Shown one piece after another: positions 46,962 through 56,359 of a stretch of DNA of 64,000 nucleotides. This DNA comes from Bathynomus jamesi (Eukaryota > Arthropoda > Malacostraca > Isopoda > Cirolanidae): the NCBI GenBank assembly GCA_023014485.1, contig JAJOZX010001727.1, forward strand, positions 129,001 through 193,000. The letters run 5' to 3'. Below the pieces are notes generated by a model. That model was not told the origin of the DNA. It did no database searches and saw nothing but the letters and a program-made list of their open reading frames with translations. Positions within the stretch are counted from its first letter, which is position 1; each line of letters begins with the position of its first letter. The position numbers were made by a program, and so were the translations under genes.

Positions 46962-48496
46962 GGGTAAATAAGGTGGGTGAGACAGAGAGTGTGCCAGTGA
47001 TGACATTTGAGGGTATGGTAGGATTGGTGATTATTACACATAGGATGTATGGGCATGTGGGAAAAAACAAGTTATGGGAATTGATGAAAGGAATGGTTTT
47101 CCACCCTAGGCTGGGACTGGTTGTTGCAGAAGTGGCAACTACTTGTGAGAGTTGCCAAAAGCGAAAATACCAGTCCCAGCATAGCCGCCCCCCAGTGCGA
47201 AAGATTGAAGTGAAAGAACCGTGGGAGCTTGTGGTGGTTGATATTGTGAGTATGCCGAGAACGAGTAGAGGGAAAGTTGGAATATTAGTAGGGGTCGATC
47301 ACAAGAGTAAGTTTGTGTATGTTGCTGCGTTAGAGAATAAAACAAGTGAGCATGTTGCGAGAGTGATGAGAGAGAGTATGTTACCAATGATGCTTGGAAG
47401 GCCGCGTAAGTGTTTAACAGATAATGGGCCTGAGTTTAGGGGTGCTAGTTTTGAGAGAATGTTGAGTGAGAATGGGATAGAGCATGTTAGAATAACTCCG
47501 TATATGTCTGCTTCGAATGGTTTGGCTGAGAGAACGGTGAAAACGATAAGTGAAATGCTGCGTGTATGTATTGGGGAAGGGGCTGAGTGGGATGCTGAGT
47601 TGGCAAGAGTTGCCTGGTGCTACAATTCGACATACCACTCAGCCATTCAAACTTCCCCAAGAAGGTATGTGTCTACATTTGGAAGGTTTGTGCAAAAGGA
47701 TATACGATTAAATGAGAATACATGTGATAGATGGAGAGAGGCTGGTGTGCATTTTCGGTCATTTGGTGTTGGTGAGCTTGTTTTGAAAGAGGTGCATGAG
47801 GCTGGAAGAAGGAATGAGTATAAGTTGGCGCAAAAGTTTGAGGGTCCATTTGTGGTGAAAAAGGTATGGGAGAATGGGGTAACGTATGTGATTGAGAGGG
47901 AGCAAGAGAATGGACAGTGTGAAGAAGTAAGAGCACATCATCGGCAGTTGCGCAAATGGCGAATACCTCCGGAGTACATCGTATGTCACCCAATGTATGA
48001 TATGTGTGAGAGGATGGAACAAAAGAAAGCGCTAGAAACCAAGAACATGATGGGAATCCAGGATGAATGGATGGATGCAGATCTGGAGTTCTTGATTGTG
48101 TCAAAGCGGGCAAAAAGGAAGAAAAAGGTGAGAAGAAAGGGAATGAAAGGTGAGAAAGCCAGGCAGATAGGTGAAGTATATGAGCTGAAGGATTCCCAGT
48201 TGGACTCTGGAACAGCCGCGGGTGAGGCAGAGTTAGAATGGGATGTTCGGGACTTTGGTGGTTCATGGTGCCAGCCTGGTCCATCCGGGGAATTCTCATT
48301 TGAGGGTTTTGGGGTCTCAGACCTTGAGGGCCTTTCTTTTCTGGGATTTTCCGAGGGTGGAGGAGAAGGGGAAAGAAGGGAAATCATCTTCACTCAGAAG
48401 TGGAAAGATTGTGTCAGGGAGGGGGCATTAAGAGTGTGGGATTTACAATTCTTGAGAGTGAAAGGGAAAATGTATGTGAGAGAGAAAGGAGTGTAA
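46886..48496 (+). CDS. gypsy-2 integrase
   Basis: Same frame as the protease-RT part. The zinc domain has H-x4-H (HRMYGHVG) and C-x2-C (CESCQKRK). The core has D in VVVDIVSM, D in LTDNGPEFRG and E in NGLAERTVKTISEM, the DDE triad. The chromatin/DNA-binding C-terminal region (FGVGELVLKEVHEAGRRNEYKLAQKFEGPFVVKKV) is present; no chromodomain was recognised in the roughly 170-residue basic/acidic tail. The ATG at 46886 is not a real start; the domain is released from a polyprotein. The catalytic frame is unbroken. Confidence 0.92.
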   Translation: MVKEVEEYKRYAKKLAVWMGVLYYMRVNKVGETESVPVMTFEGMVGLVIITHRMYGHVGKNKLWELMKGMVFHPRLGLVVAEVATTCESCQKRKYQSQHSRPPVRKIEVKEPWELVVVDIVSMPRTSRGKVGILVGVDHKSKFVYVAALENKTSEHVARVMRESMLPMMLGRPRKCLTDNGPEFRGASFERMLSENGIEHVRITPYMSASNGLAERTVKTISEMLRVCIGEGAEWDAELARVAWCYNSTYHSAIQTSPRRYVSTFGRFVQKDIRLNENTCDRWREAGVHFRSFGVGELVLKEVHEAGRRNEYKLAQKFEGPFVVKKVWENGVTYVIEREQENGQCEEVRAHHRQLRKWRIPPEYIVCHPMYDMCERMEQKKALETKNMMGIQDEWMDADLEFLIVSKRAKRKKKVRRKGMKGEKARQIGEVYELKDSQLDSGTAAGEAELEWDVRDFGGSWCQPGPSGEFSFEGFGVSDLEGLSFLGFSEGGGEGERREIIFTQKWKDCVREGALRVWDLQFLRVKGKMYVREKGV

Positions 48497-48777
48497 CTGA
48501 GCAAAGTATTGTGACCTTAATGGAAAGTGTGAGGGATGAATGGGGAGTAGATAGAGGTGAAGGAAGTATAAATGAAAGAATGAGGGAGAGAATGAATGTG
48601 ATTGATTTTTGTGAGGAAGTGAGAATGTTATTGCTTGAGATAGAAGAAAATGTGTTGAATAAAAGCTTAGATGTAGAATTAACAAGTAGTATTAGAGAAG
48701 ATATTAAAAGTAGATGGGTTAGAATGATAGAGAAAGTGCAACAGTGTTTAGGGAGTGGTGATGGTAATGTAGTATAA
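48400..48777 (+). CDS. Small 3' ORF of gypsy-2, unknown
   Basis: 125 codons, overlapping the integrase end in another frame. The product is charged and helical-looking (VIDFCEEVRMLLLEIEENVL). No family was recognised. There is no signal peptide or membrane segment, so it is not an envelope protein. It may be a genuine accessory ORF or an extended pol tail after a shift. Confidence 0.4.
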   Translation: MERLCQGGGIKSVGFTILESERENVCERERSVTEQSIVTLMESVRDEWGVDRGEGSINERMRERMNVIDFCEEVRMLLLEIEENVLNKSLDVELTSSIREDIKSRWVRMIEKVQQCLGSGDGNVV

Positions 48778-49302
48778 AGTATTGGTGTAGTGTTCTGTAG
48801 GAAAAAAAAAAAAAAAAATAGTAGTATTGTATGATGTGTGAAAGAGTGAGTGGTTGGAAATTCAACCAGGTGGCAGCCTACATTTTGAGGCCAGAAGCTG
48901 GGCTGTGCTTGAAGGAGGAAGGTGCCTGGGTGAGTTCCCAGACCTGCTGATACCTGCCTCTGGTGATTTGCTGCTTTGCAGGTTTCAACCTCATTCCTGG
49001 TATTGTAAATAACTATTGTAAATAACTATTGTAAATAACTATTAAATTAAATTGTAGGTATATTTTTTTAGTATAACGTAAATTATTAAAGAGAAAGTAA
49101 TTGTTAGCCAGCTGTTAGTCCTAAATATTGAATGTTTGAATGTTTAACTGTATTTGTTAAATATAAAGATTATTAAATAACTGAATTAGAATTTAAATAA
49201 ATAAATGATTTATAAAGTAAATTTGTAAATATGTTATTCTTATGATAGCCATGTATGTAATTAATGATTTAAAAGATTTAAAATTGAAAACAATTATTTT
49301 TG

Positions 49303-49338
<36 letters not shown>

Positions 49339-49351
49339 AAATTATTTTTTG

Positions 49352-49386
<35 letters not shown>
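48778..49386. other. gypsy-2 3' non-coding region with A and TA tracts
   Basis: Contains A17 at about 48801, three GTAAATAACTATT repeats near 49005, A32 at about 49302 and a (TA)n run at 49357-49386. No gene. Confidence 0.8.
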
Positions 49387-49390
<4 letters not shown>

Positions 49391-49491
49391 TCAACTGCAA
49401 AGAACACGCAGTATAAATAACGTAAAGAACGACGCTTGTATAGGAGATATTCCGCGCAAGACGAGAAAGAGAAAACAACAAATGAAAAAAT

Positions 49492-49567
49492 GAAGTACCA
49501 CCTGGGAATCGAACCCGGGATCTTCCGATTGCCGGTCAGACGCGATAACCACTACACCATGGACTTC
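49492..49567 (-). tRNA. tRNA-like sequence, left arm copy 1
   Basis: Box A TGGTGTAGTGG and box B GGTTCGATTCC are intact. The D arm and the anticodon stem (TCTGA with TCGGA) pair. The T stem has one C-A mismatch. The ends pair as GAAGT/ACTTC plus CCA/TGG with one bulged T. Loop CCGGCAA gives GGC (Ala) but lacks U33. A T6 run follows 2 nt after the 3' end, a pol III terminator. It could be a pseudo-tRNA or a pol III small RNA; I do not claim a working tRNA. Confidence 0.65.
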
Positions 49568-49757
49568 ACTCTTCCAAATGCCGTAATTCCTCTACATACT
49601 CGCAGAAACCAATGCCCCAAGGGGGCACCTCCCGCATGCCGTAACATTATATACATTCAACTGCAAAGAACACGCAGTATAAATAACGTAAAGAACGACG
49701 CTTGTATAGGAGATATTCCGCGCAAGACGAGAAAGAGAAAACAACAAATGAAAAAAT

Positions 49758-49833
49758 GAAGTACCACCTGGGAATCGAACCCGGGATCTTCCGATTGCCG
49801 GTCAGACGCGATAACCACTACACCATGGACTTC
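49758..49833 (-). tRNA. tRNA-like sequence, left arm copy 2
   Basis: Identical to copy 1 over its whole length. Confidence 0.65.
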
Positions 49834-50023
49834 ACTCTTCCAAATGCCGTAATTCCTCTACATACTCGCAGAAACCAATGCCCCAAGGGGGCACCTCCCG
49901 CATGCCGTAACATTATATACATTCAACTGCAAAGAACACGCAGTATAAATAACGTAAAGAACGACGCTTGTATAGGAGATATTCCGCGCAAGACGAGAAA
50001 GAGAAAACAACAAATGAAAAAAT

Positions 50024-50099
50024 GAAGTACCACCTGGGAATCGAACCCGGGATCTTCCGATTGCCGGTCAGACGCGATAACCACTACACCATGGACTTC
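50024..50099 (-). tRNA. tRNA-like sequence, left arm copy 3
   Basis: Identical to copy 1; the unit after it lacks one C in CCCC. Confidence 0.65.
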
Positions 50100-50288
50100 A
50101 CTCTTCCAAATGCCGTAATTCCTCTACATACTCGCAGAAACCAATGCCCAAGGGGGCACCTCCCGCATGCCGTAACATTATATACATTCAACTGCAAAGA
50201 ACACGCAGTATAAATAACGTAAAGAACGACGCTTGTATAGGAGATATTCCGCGCAAGACGAGAAAGAGAAAACAACAAATGAAAAAAT

Positions 50289-50364
50289 GAAGTACCACCT
50301 GGGAATCGAACCCGGGATCTTCCGATTGCCGGTCAGACGCGATAACCACTACACCATGGACTTC
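50289..50364 (-). tRNA. tRNA-like sequence, left arm copy 4
   Basis: Identical to copy 1. Confidence 0.65.
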
Positions 50365-50554
50365 ACTCTTCCAAATGCCGTAATTCCTCTACATACTCGC
50401 AGAAACCAATGCCCCAAGGGGGCACCTCCCGCATACCGTAACATTATATACATTCAACTGCAAAGAACACGCAGTATAAATAACGTAAAGAACGACGCTT
50501 GTATAGGAGATATTCCGCGCAAGACGAGAAAGAGAAAACAACAAATGAAAAAAT

Positions 50555-50630
50555 GAAGTACCACCTGGGAATCGAACCCGGGATCTTCCGATTGCCGGTC
50601 AGACGCGATAACCACTACACCATGGACTTC
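50555..50630 (-). tRNA. tRNA-like sequence, left arm copy 5
   Basis: Identical to copy 1. Confidence 0.65.
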
Positions 50631-50820
50631 ACTCTTCCAAATGCCGTAATTCCTCTACATACTCGCAGAAACCAATGCCCCAAGGGGGCACCTCCCGCAT
50701 GCCGTAACATTATATACATTCAACTGCAAAGAACACGCAGTATAAATAACGTAAAGAACGACGCTTGTATAGGAGATATTCCGCGCAAGACGAGAAAGAG
50801 AAAACAACAAATGAAAAAAT

Positions 50821-50895
50821 GAAGTACCACCTGGGAATCGAACCGGGATCTTCCGATTGCCGGTCAGACGCGATAACCACTACACCATGGACTTC
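50821..50895 (-). tRNA. tRNA-like sequence, left arm copy 6
   Basis: One C is missing next to box B (CCGG for CCCGG), the only change seen inside any of the 14 tRNA-like copies. Confidence 0.6.
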
Positions 50896-51026
50896 ACTCT
50901 TCCAAATGCCGTAATTCCTCTACATACTCGCAGAAACCAATGCCCCAAGGGGGCACCTCCCGCATGCCGTAACATTATATACATTCAACTGCGAGTATGT
51001 AGAGGAATTACGGCATTTGGAAGAGT

Positions 51027-51102
51027 GAAGTCCATGGTGTAGTGGTTATCGCGTCTGACCGGCAATCGGAAGATCCCGGGTTCGATTCCCAGGTGGTACT
51101 TC
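51027..51102 (+). tRNA. tRNA-like sequence, right arm copy 1
   Basis: Exact complement of left-arm copy 1, followed by CATTTTTTC. Confidence 0.65.
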
Positions 51103-51292
51103 ATTTTTTCATTTGTTGTTTTCTCTTTCTCGTCTTGCGCGGAATATCTCCTATACAAGCGTCGTTCTTTACGTTATTTATACTGCGTGTTCTTTGCAGT
51201 TGAATGTATATAATGTTACGGCATGCGGGAGGTGCCCCCTTGGGGCATTGGTTTCTGCGAGTATGTAGAGGAATTACGGCATTTGGAAGAGT

Positions 51293-51368
51293 GAAGTCCA
51301 TGGTGTAGTGGTTATCGCGTCTGACCGGCAATCGGAAGATCCCGGGTTCGATTCCCAGGTGGTACTTC
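51293..51368 (+). tRNA. tRNA-like sequence, right arm copy 2
   Basis: Identical to right arm copy 1. Confidence 0.65.
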
Positions 51369-51558
51369 ATTTTTTCATTTGTTGTTTTCTCTTTCTCGTC
51401 TTGCGCGGAATATCTCCTATACAAGCGTCGTTCTTTACGTTATTTATACTGCGTGTTCTTTGCAGTTGAATGTATATAATGTTACGGCATGCGGGAGGTG
51501 CCCCCTTGGGGCATTGGTTTCTGCGAGTATGTAGAGGAATTACGGCATTTGGAAGAGT

Positions 51559-51634
51559 GAAGTCCATGGTGTAGTGGTTATCGCGTCTGACCGGCAATCG
51601 GAAGATCCCGGGTTCGATTCCCAGGTGGTACTTC
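51559..51634 (+). tRNA. tRNA-like sequence, right arm copy 3
   Basis: Identical to right arm copy 1. Confidence 0.65.
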
Positions 51635-51824
51635 ATTTTTTCATTTGTTGTTTTCTCTTTCTCGTCTTGCGCGGAATATCTCCTATACAAGCGTCGTTCT
51701 TTACGTTATTTATACTGCGTGTTCTTTGCAGTTGAATGTATATAATGTTACGGCATGCGGGAGGTGCCCCCTTGGGGCATTGGTTTCTGCGAGTATGTAG
51801 AGGAATTACGGCATTTGGAAGAGT

Positions 51825-51900
51825 GAAGTCCATGGTGTAGTGGTTATCGCGTCTGACCGGCAATCGGAAGATCCCGGGTTCGATTCCCAGGTGGTACTTC
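51825..51900 (+). tRNA. tRNA-like sequence, right arm copy 4
   Basis: Identical; the spacer after it has a one-base loss in CCCCC. Confidence 0.65.
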
Positions 51901-52089
51901 ATTTTTTCATTTGTTGTTTTCTCTTTCTCGTCTTGCGCGGAATATCTCCTATACAAGCGTCGTTCTTTACGTTATTTATACTGCGTGTTCTTTGCAGTTG
52001 AATGTATATAATGTTACGGCATGCGGGAGGTGCCCCTTGGGGCATTGGTTTCTGCGAGTATGTAGAGGAATTACGGCATTTGGAAGAGT

Positions 52090-52165
52090 GAAGTCCATGG
52101 TGTAGTGGTTATCGCGTCTGACCGGCAATCGGAAGATCCCGGGTTCGATTCCCAGGTGGTACTTC
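52090..52165 (+). tRNA. tRNA-like sequence, right arm copy 5
   Basis: Identical to right arm copy 1. Confidence 0.65.
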
Positions 52166-52355
52166 ATTTTTTCATTTGTTGTTTTCTCTTTCTCGTCTTG
52201 CGCGGAATATCTCCTATACAAGCGTCGTTCTTTACGTTATTTATACTGCGTGTTCTTTGCAGTTGAATGTATATAATGTTACGGCATGCGGGAGGTGCCC
52301 CCTTGGGGCATTGGTTTCTGCGAGTATGTAGAGGAATTACGGCATTTGGAAGAGT

Positions 52356-52431
52356 GAAGTCCATGGTGTAGTGGTTATCGCGTCTGACCGGCAATCGGAA
52401 GATCCCGGGTTCGATTCCCAGGTGGTACTTC
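52356..52431 (+). tRNA. tRNA-like sequence, right arm copy 6
   Basis: Identical to right arm copy 1. Confidence 0.65.
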
Positions 52432-52621
52432 ATTTTTTCATTTGTTGTTTTCTCTTTCTCGTCTTGCGCGGAATATCTCCTATACAAGCGTCGTTCTTTA
52501 CGTTATTTATACTGCGTGTTCTTTGCAGTTGAATGTATATAATGTTACGGCATGCGGGAGGTGCCCCCTTGGGGCATTGGTTTCTGCGAGTATGTAGAGG
52601 AATTACGGCATTTGGAAGAGT

Positions 52622-52697
52622 GAAGTCCATGGTGTAGTGGTTATCGCGTCTGACCGGCAATCGGAAGATCCCGGGTTCGATTCCCAGGTGGTACTTC
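52622..52697 (+). tRNA. tRNA-like sequence, right arm copy 7
   Basis: Identical to right arm copy 1. Confidence 0.65.
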
Positions 52698-52887
52698 ATT
52701 TTTTCATTTGTTGTTTTCTCTTTCTCGTCTTGCGCGGAATATCTCCTATACAAGCGTCGTTCTTTACGTTATTTATACTGCGTGTTCTTTGCAGTTGAAT
52801 GTATATAATGTTACGGCATGCGGGAGGTGCCCCCTTGGGGCATTGGTTTCTGCGAGTATGTAGAGGAATTACGGCATTTGGAAGAGT

Positions 52888-52963
52888 GAAGTCCATGGTG
52901 TAGTGGTTATCGCGTCTGACCGGCAATCGGAAGATCCCGGGTTCGATTCCCAGGTGGTACTTC
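52888..52963 (+). tRNA. tRNA-like sequence, right arm copy 8
   Basis: Identical; the unit ends 70 bases later at the (TA)n tract. Confidence 0.65.
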
Positions 52964-53034
52964 ATTTTTTCATTTGTTGTTTTCTCTTTCTCGTCTTGCG
53001 CGGAATATCTCCTATACAAGCGTCGTTCTTTACG

Positions 53035-53072
<38 letters not shown>

Positions 53073-53087
53073 TATTATATATATACA

Positions 53088-54484
53088 CAGTGCCCGCGAA
53101 AAGTATCTGATCACCCTTGAAATTTGTATTTTTTACATAAAAAACAATGTTTAAATGTATACTAACCTTATATTAGTATTTTGTCATCTGTCCTTTGGTT
53201 TGGATGACTTGTTCTAGACGTTTTGGCATGGATTTAATCAAGTTTTGACAAACTTCCACTGATATTTCCTTGCACCATACCTTTTTGATGGCCTCTTGTA
53301 ATTTTTTGACTGAGCCGTGTCGTGGCATTCAACCTTATTTTTTATTATTAGCCACAGATTTTCTATCGGATTGAGATCTGGACTATTACCAGGCCAATCC
53401 AAAATATCAAATTTATTGTCAGTAATCCATTTTGTCACTATTTTGGCCCTGTGACATGGTGCACCATCATGCATGTATGTTTTTGTCCTTTGGATTGCCA
53501 TTGCCATTAGAAGTTTATCCTGTAGCATTGCTAAATACCGTGCACCATTCATAGTTGTGTTCTTCGGAAGAAAATATAAGTTTCCACGCCCATAGTAACC
53601 GAAACAACCCCAAACCATCACACTTGGAGGGTGTTTCATTGTCTTTAGGGTGTATTTAGGGTCCATCCTATTTGAGCCAATAGGCCGGCGAACCTTTTTT
53701 GGACAACTTCTGAATGTCAAAAATGTCGACTCATCGCTAAATAAAACCTTCTTCCAGTCATCAACAGTCCAATGAATGTATTTTTTACAAAATGCGACAC
53801 GTTTTTTACGCATTTTTTCATTAATGAACGGTTTCTTAGCAGCATGGCGAGATGGTAATCCGAGTTCTTTTTGGAGCCGCTCCTGGATAGTTCGTTCAGA
53901 AACACCAGATAAATTATTCATATTAAATTTTATTTCTTTCGCAGTTATTGTTGGGTTTTTCAATACTAAACGTTTCATAAGTTTGTCTGTTCGCGAATTT
54001 GTTTTTCTCGGTCTGCCAGATCGTTTTTTAGGGACTGGCATGGTTAGGCCACCATTGTTCTTAGCCCGTGAAACCCATAAATTAACGGTACTTTGGGATA
54101 TGTTTAATTCCTTAGCTATCTGTCTCTGTGATTTCCCACATGCATGCAAAGCAACAATAGCACCTCGACAATCACTCTTAAGTTGTTTTTTAGCACACAT
54201 TATATATAAATTTTATTTACACCACTTTCTGTAAAAAAAAAAAAAAAAAAAAAATCAAGAAATTTACACAAACAGTGAAATCTGACAAATTTGAGACACA
54301 GCCACCCGCAACGAAGGCTACCAGAACACTAATTTGAGAATGCGTTGGATAGCTCTCATATCAGCGAGCAACCTCAAAGTTACCAGATGTCGCTAGAACA
54401 AATAGAAAGTGAATTACGTGTCTCTGAATATTAAGGGAAAATATTGTATTTTCTTGAGTGATCGGATACTTTTCGCGGGCACTG
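53088..54484 (-). mobile_element. Tc1-like transposon inserted in a (TA)n tract
   Basis: Ends CAGTGCCCGCGAAAAGTATC and its complement (one mismatch over 27 bp). TA repeats lie on both sides: 53037-53087, in which an extra CA precedes the left end, and 54485-54497. One transposase runs on the minus strand with a single late frameshift. The ends and body look young. Confidence 0.93.
53173..54200 (-). pseudogene. Tc1-like transposase with one frameshift
   Basis: Starts MCAKKQLKSDCRGAIVAL at 54200. HTH 1 is KSQRQIAKELNISQSTVNLW. A GRPR-like hook is KRSGRPRK. HTH 2 is VSERTIQERLQKEL. The catalytic triad is D in LFSDEST, D in YMHDGAPCH and E in LNPIENLWLI with 34-residue spacing (DD34E). After IIKNKVE the frame slips near 53331 by an apparent one-base loss, and the native C-terminus (ending GQMTKY, stop at 53173) is read in the next frame. 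A single lesion is all that separates it from an open gene. Confidence 0.92.
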
Positions 54485-54662
54485 TATATATATATATTTG
54501 AAAATTGAAAAAATTATTTTTCGGAAAAAAAAAAGAGGGTATCTATGTAAATAATTTGTTAATAAATATTATGGTATAAAAATTGTAAGGAAAAGAAGAG
54601 AGAACCATATTAGGGTAATATAGTAGGTGTGTAGGCTATATGGCAAGACAGGTGGAAAGGAG

Positions 54663-54680
54663 CTTGGGGGGGGGGGAAGA
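54663..54680 (+). other. gypsy-2 polypurine tract
   Basis: G-run followed by AAGA directly abuts the 3' LTR start TGTGG, the expected plus-strand primer position. Confidence 0.85.
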
Positions 54681-55636
54681 TGTGGAGGGTGAACCCTTTC
54701 CCCTGGCCTTGATTATTATTATTTATATTAAATTTCTTTGATTTTTGAATGAAATATTTGTTATAGAAAGGATTTTAATGGTTCTCTCTCTTTCCAGCAA
54801 ACAAATAATGAATAAGAATAATAACTGTTATAAGAAATTAGAAAGATAGTAGTAAACTATTAAGTATTAAGATAATAAATAATAAACATTAAGTACTAAA
54901 GTATTAATATTAGCAAACAAATAAATAAAGAAATAGTTATAAGATATGTTAATGTTAATATTTTAATGAATGAAAAGACTAAACAATAAGTTATATAAAG
55001 AAATGTTAAACTTGTAAACAAGGAATGAGGAATAAAACAGTTTTATTAAATTAGTATGGGAAAAAGAGTGAGAGTTGGACAGTCGCTTGTAAAACCGTTA
55101 GTAAATGAATAATAAAGTACTGAGTTGTTAAGTATTAACAAACAAACAAAAACAAATGAAAAGAAGAATAAACAAATTTAGTAAAAGAGACGCTTCTGAG
55201 GTTTAAAAGTGTCGGCGTGTGTGTCAAAACTCGAGTTTTGAGAAGTGGGCGGAACCAATTGCCGCATGTGTGGAAATATAAATAATAAAAAATATAGTTT
55301 AAGAGGGTAATTTGACAAGAGAAAATAAAGAACATAACAGAGGAAACTAAAGTCAGGCTGGATTTGTCTGAGGCTGAAGACCGTTATTGGACCAAGGGAA
55401 CTTTAAGTTCTGTTAGGAAGGGGATGCCGGAGATAGGGAACCACTAATAGAAGGAAGCTATTCTGGCAAGTAAGAGACTGTTGGTGGCAGGAGCCAGCAG
55501 TCGTGGAATCAGGGGTCTGGGCAGCGAGCCTGGATCCAACAACCCTTCAAGGTAAGCAGCCTGGTTTCATGGGGGTCTTAAACAAAAGAAAAATTCTTAT
55601 TCATGGTGCTGTTAGGTTAATCCGAATCCCACCACA
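54681..55636 (+). repeat. gypsy-2 3' LTR
   Basis: 956 bp, pairs with 40316-41288. GGTAAGCAGCC near its end, shared with the 5' LTR, looks like a splice donor in U5. Confidence 0.95.
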
Positions 55637-55656
55637 GCACCAGCATCATCAGGCAT

Positions 55657-55871
55657 CTTCTCCTATGCTTGCTGACGTACAAGCAAGATGACAAGTTACC
55701 AACGAAGGAGTGGAGGTTGAGACGAGCGCAGGCACAGAGCGCACGGGCAGGGGTGAGGGGCAGAGGGCACGAGCGACATTACAGTCTGGTCCTAGTCGCT
55801 CGGGTGAAGGGGGTGATGGGCACGAACGACGTTACAGTCTAGTCCTAGTCGTTCGGGTAAAAGGGGGGAAT
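55657..55871 (-). other. gypsy-1 leader between primer site and gag start
   Basis: Contains two copies of a ~52-bp unit (GGGCACGARCGAC, TACAGTCTRGTCCTAGTCG) at about 55768-55870. No gene. Confidence 0.75.
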
Positions 55872-55889
55872 CCAACTCCGGGGTCACCA
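55872..55889 (-). other. gypsy-1 primer binding site, tRNA-Trp-like
   Basis: On the minus strand TGGTGACCCCGGAGTTGG, two bases inside the 5' LTR. TGGTGACCCCG complements the 3' end of animal tRNA-Trp; the remainder diverges from the mammalian sequence I remember. Confidence 0.7.
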
Positions 55890-55891
55890 AT

Positions 55892-56359
55892 TGTTGGTTT
55901 TCGTCGTAGTCGTCATTGGGCCTAGGCAAACTACGGCTTGGGACCATAGCGCATCTATCCGGTATAGGTTAACCTGGATGATGTAGCCATAAGCACTGCC
56001 GCTGGTTAAGTGCCAACCAGTGATTATCTCACTAGCCGTATTGAGTCCATTAGGCGAAACTGCGACAGTACCAAGGATGGAAAATATAACCCTTGGATTT
56101 CTATTATTTATTTGCAAAATGGACATGGTATTAGATTAAAATAATTATTTGAATATAAATAATTAACTGACAATTGTGATATATAATTAATTATGTTTAC
56201 ATACAATAAAATAATACAGTATACATAAAATTAGTATTAATGTGGTTTACAATTGAATTATGATGGGTAACTAATTTAAAATGAATTTATAGCTATTCTG
56301 AAATTCAAGACGGTAAAATTAACATTTATCTTGAAACTAAAATAAGAGTATTCACTACA
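55892..56359 (-). repeat. gypsy-1 5' LTR
   Basis: 468 bp, same length as the 3' LTR at 33076-33543, with about six substitutions seen by eye. Confidence 0.92.

Larger units (their letters stand above)
49387..50936 (-). repeat. Left arm of tRNA-like palindrome: six 266-bp units
   Basis: Nearly identical direct repeats with period 266 (one unit 265). Each has a tRNA-like sequence on the minus strand. The arm is the inverse of the units at 50994-53036; a 57-nt piece of unit (50937-50993) forms the loop, where the complementary CATACTCGCAG and CTGCGAGTATG meet. Open 107-codon frames in each unit are by-products of the repeat. Confidence 0.97.
50994..53036 (+). repeat. Right arm of tRNA-like palindrome: eight 266-bp units
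   Basis: Same unit as the left arm, inverted. The last unit is cut after TTTACGTTA and passes straight into (TA)n. Left-arm copies point left and right-arm copies point right, so transcription would diverge from the centre. Confidence 0.97.
40316..55636 (+). mobile_element. Large Ty3/gypsy-type LTR retrotransposon (gypsy-2)
   Basis: LTRs begin TGTGGAGGGTGAACCC and end CCCACCACA. The 4-bp duplication GCAC lies outside (40312-40315, 55637-55640), within the first codons of gypsy-1 gag. Order: LTR, Lys-type primer site, gag, frameshift site, pol (protease, RT, RNase H, OTU-like domain, second protease-like domain, integrase), a small 3' ORF, then 5.8 kb that includes the tRNA-like palindrome and a Tc1 element, polypurine tract and LTR. 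Its plus strand is strikingly purine-rich. Confidence 0.95.
33076..56359 (-). mobile_element. Ty3/gypsy element of CsRn1 type (gypsy-1)
   Basis: 468-bp LTRs at 33076-33543 and 55892-56359 differ at only a handful of sites. The target duplication ACGT lies outside (33072-33075, 56360-56363). Gag and pol run on the minus strand. A tRNA-Trp-like primer site and a Gag knuckle of C-x2-H-x9-C-x3-C form are the traits described for the CsRn1 clade. It is interrupted by piggyBac (33633-36633) and gypsy-2 (40316-55636); without them it is about 5 kb. Confidence 0.92.

Noticed and set aside
51027..51102. Functional tRNA-Ala(GGC) gene
   Set aside because: The anticodon loop has C at the universal U33 position, the T stem has a mismatch and the ends need a bulge to pair; kept only as tRNA-like.
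49436..53019. Fourteen nearly identical 107-codon ORFs on both strands
   Set aside because: They run across unit borders of a 266-bp tandem repeat and overlap the tRNA-like sequence; frame openness is a by-product of repetition, with no domain or start context.
49387..53036. CRISPR-like array
   Set aside because: Units are 266 bp without variable spacers, and the context is eukaryotic transposon sequence.
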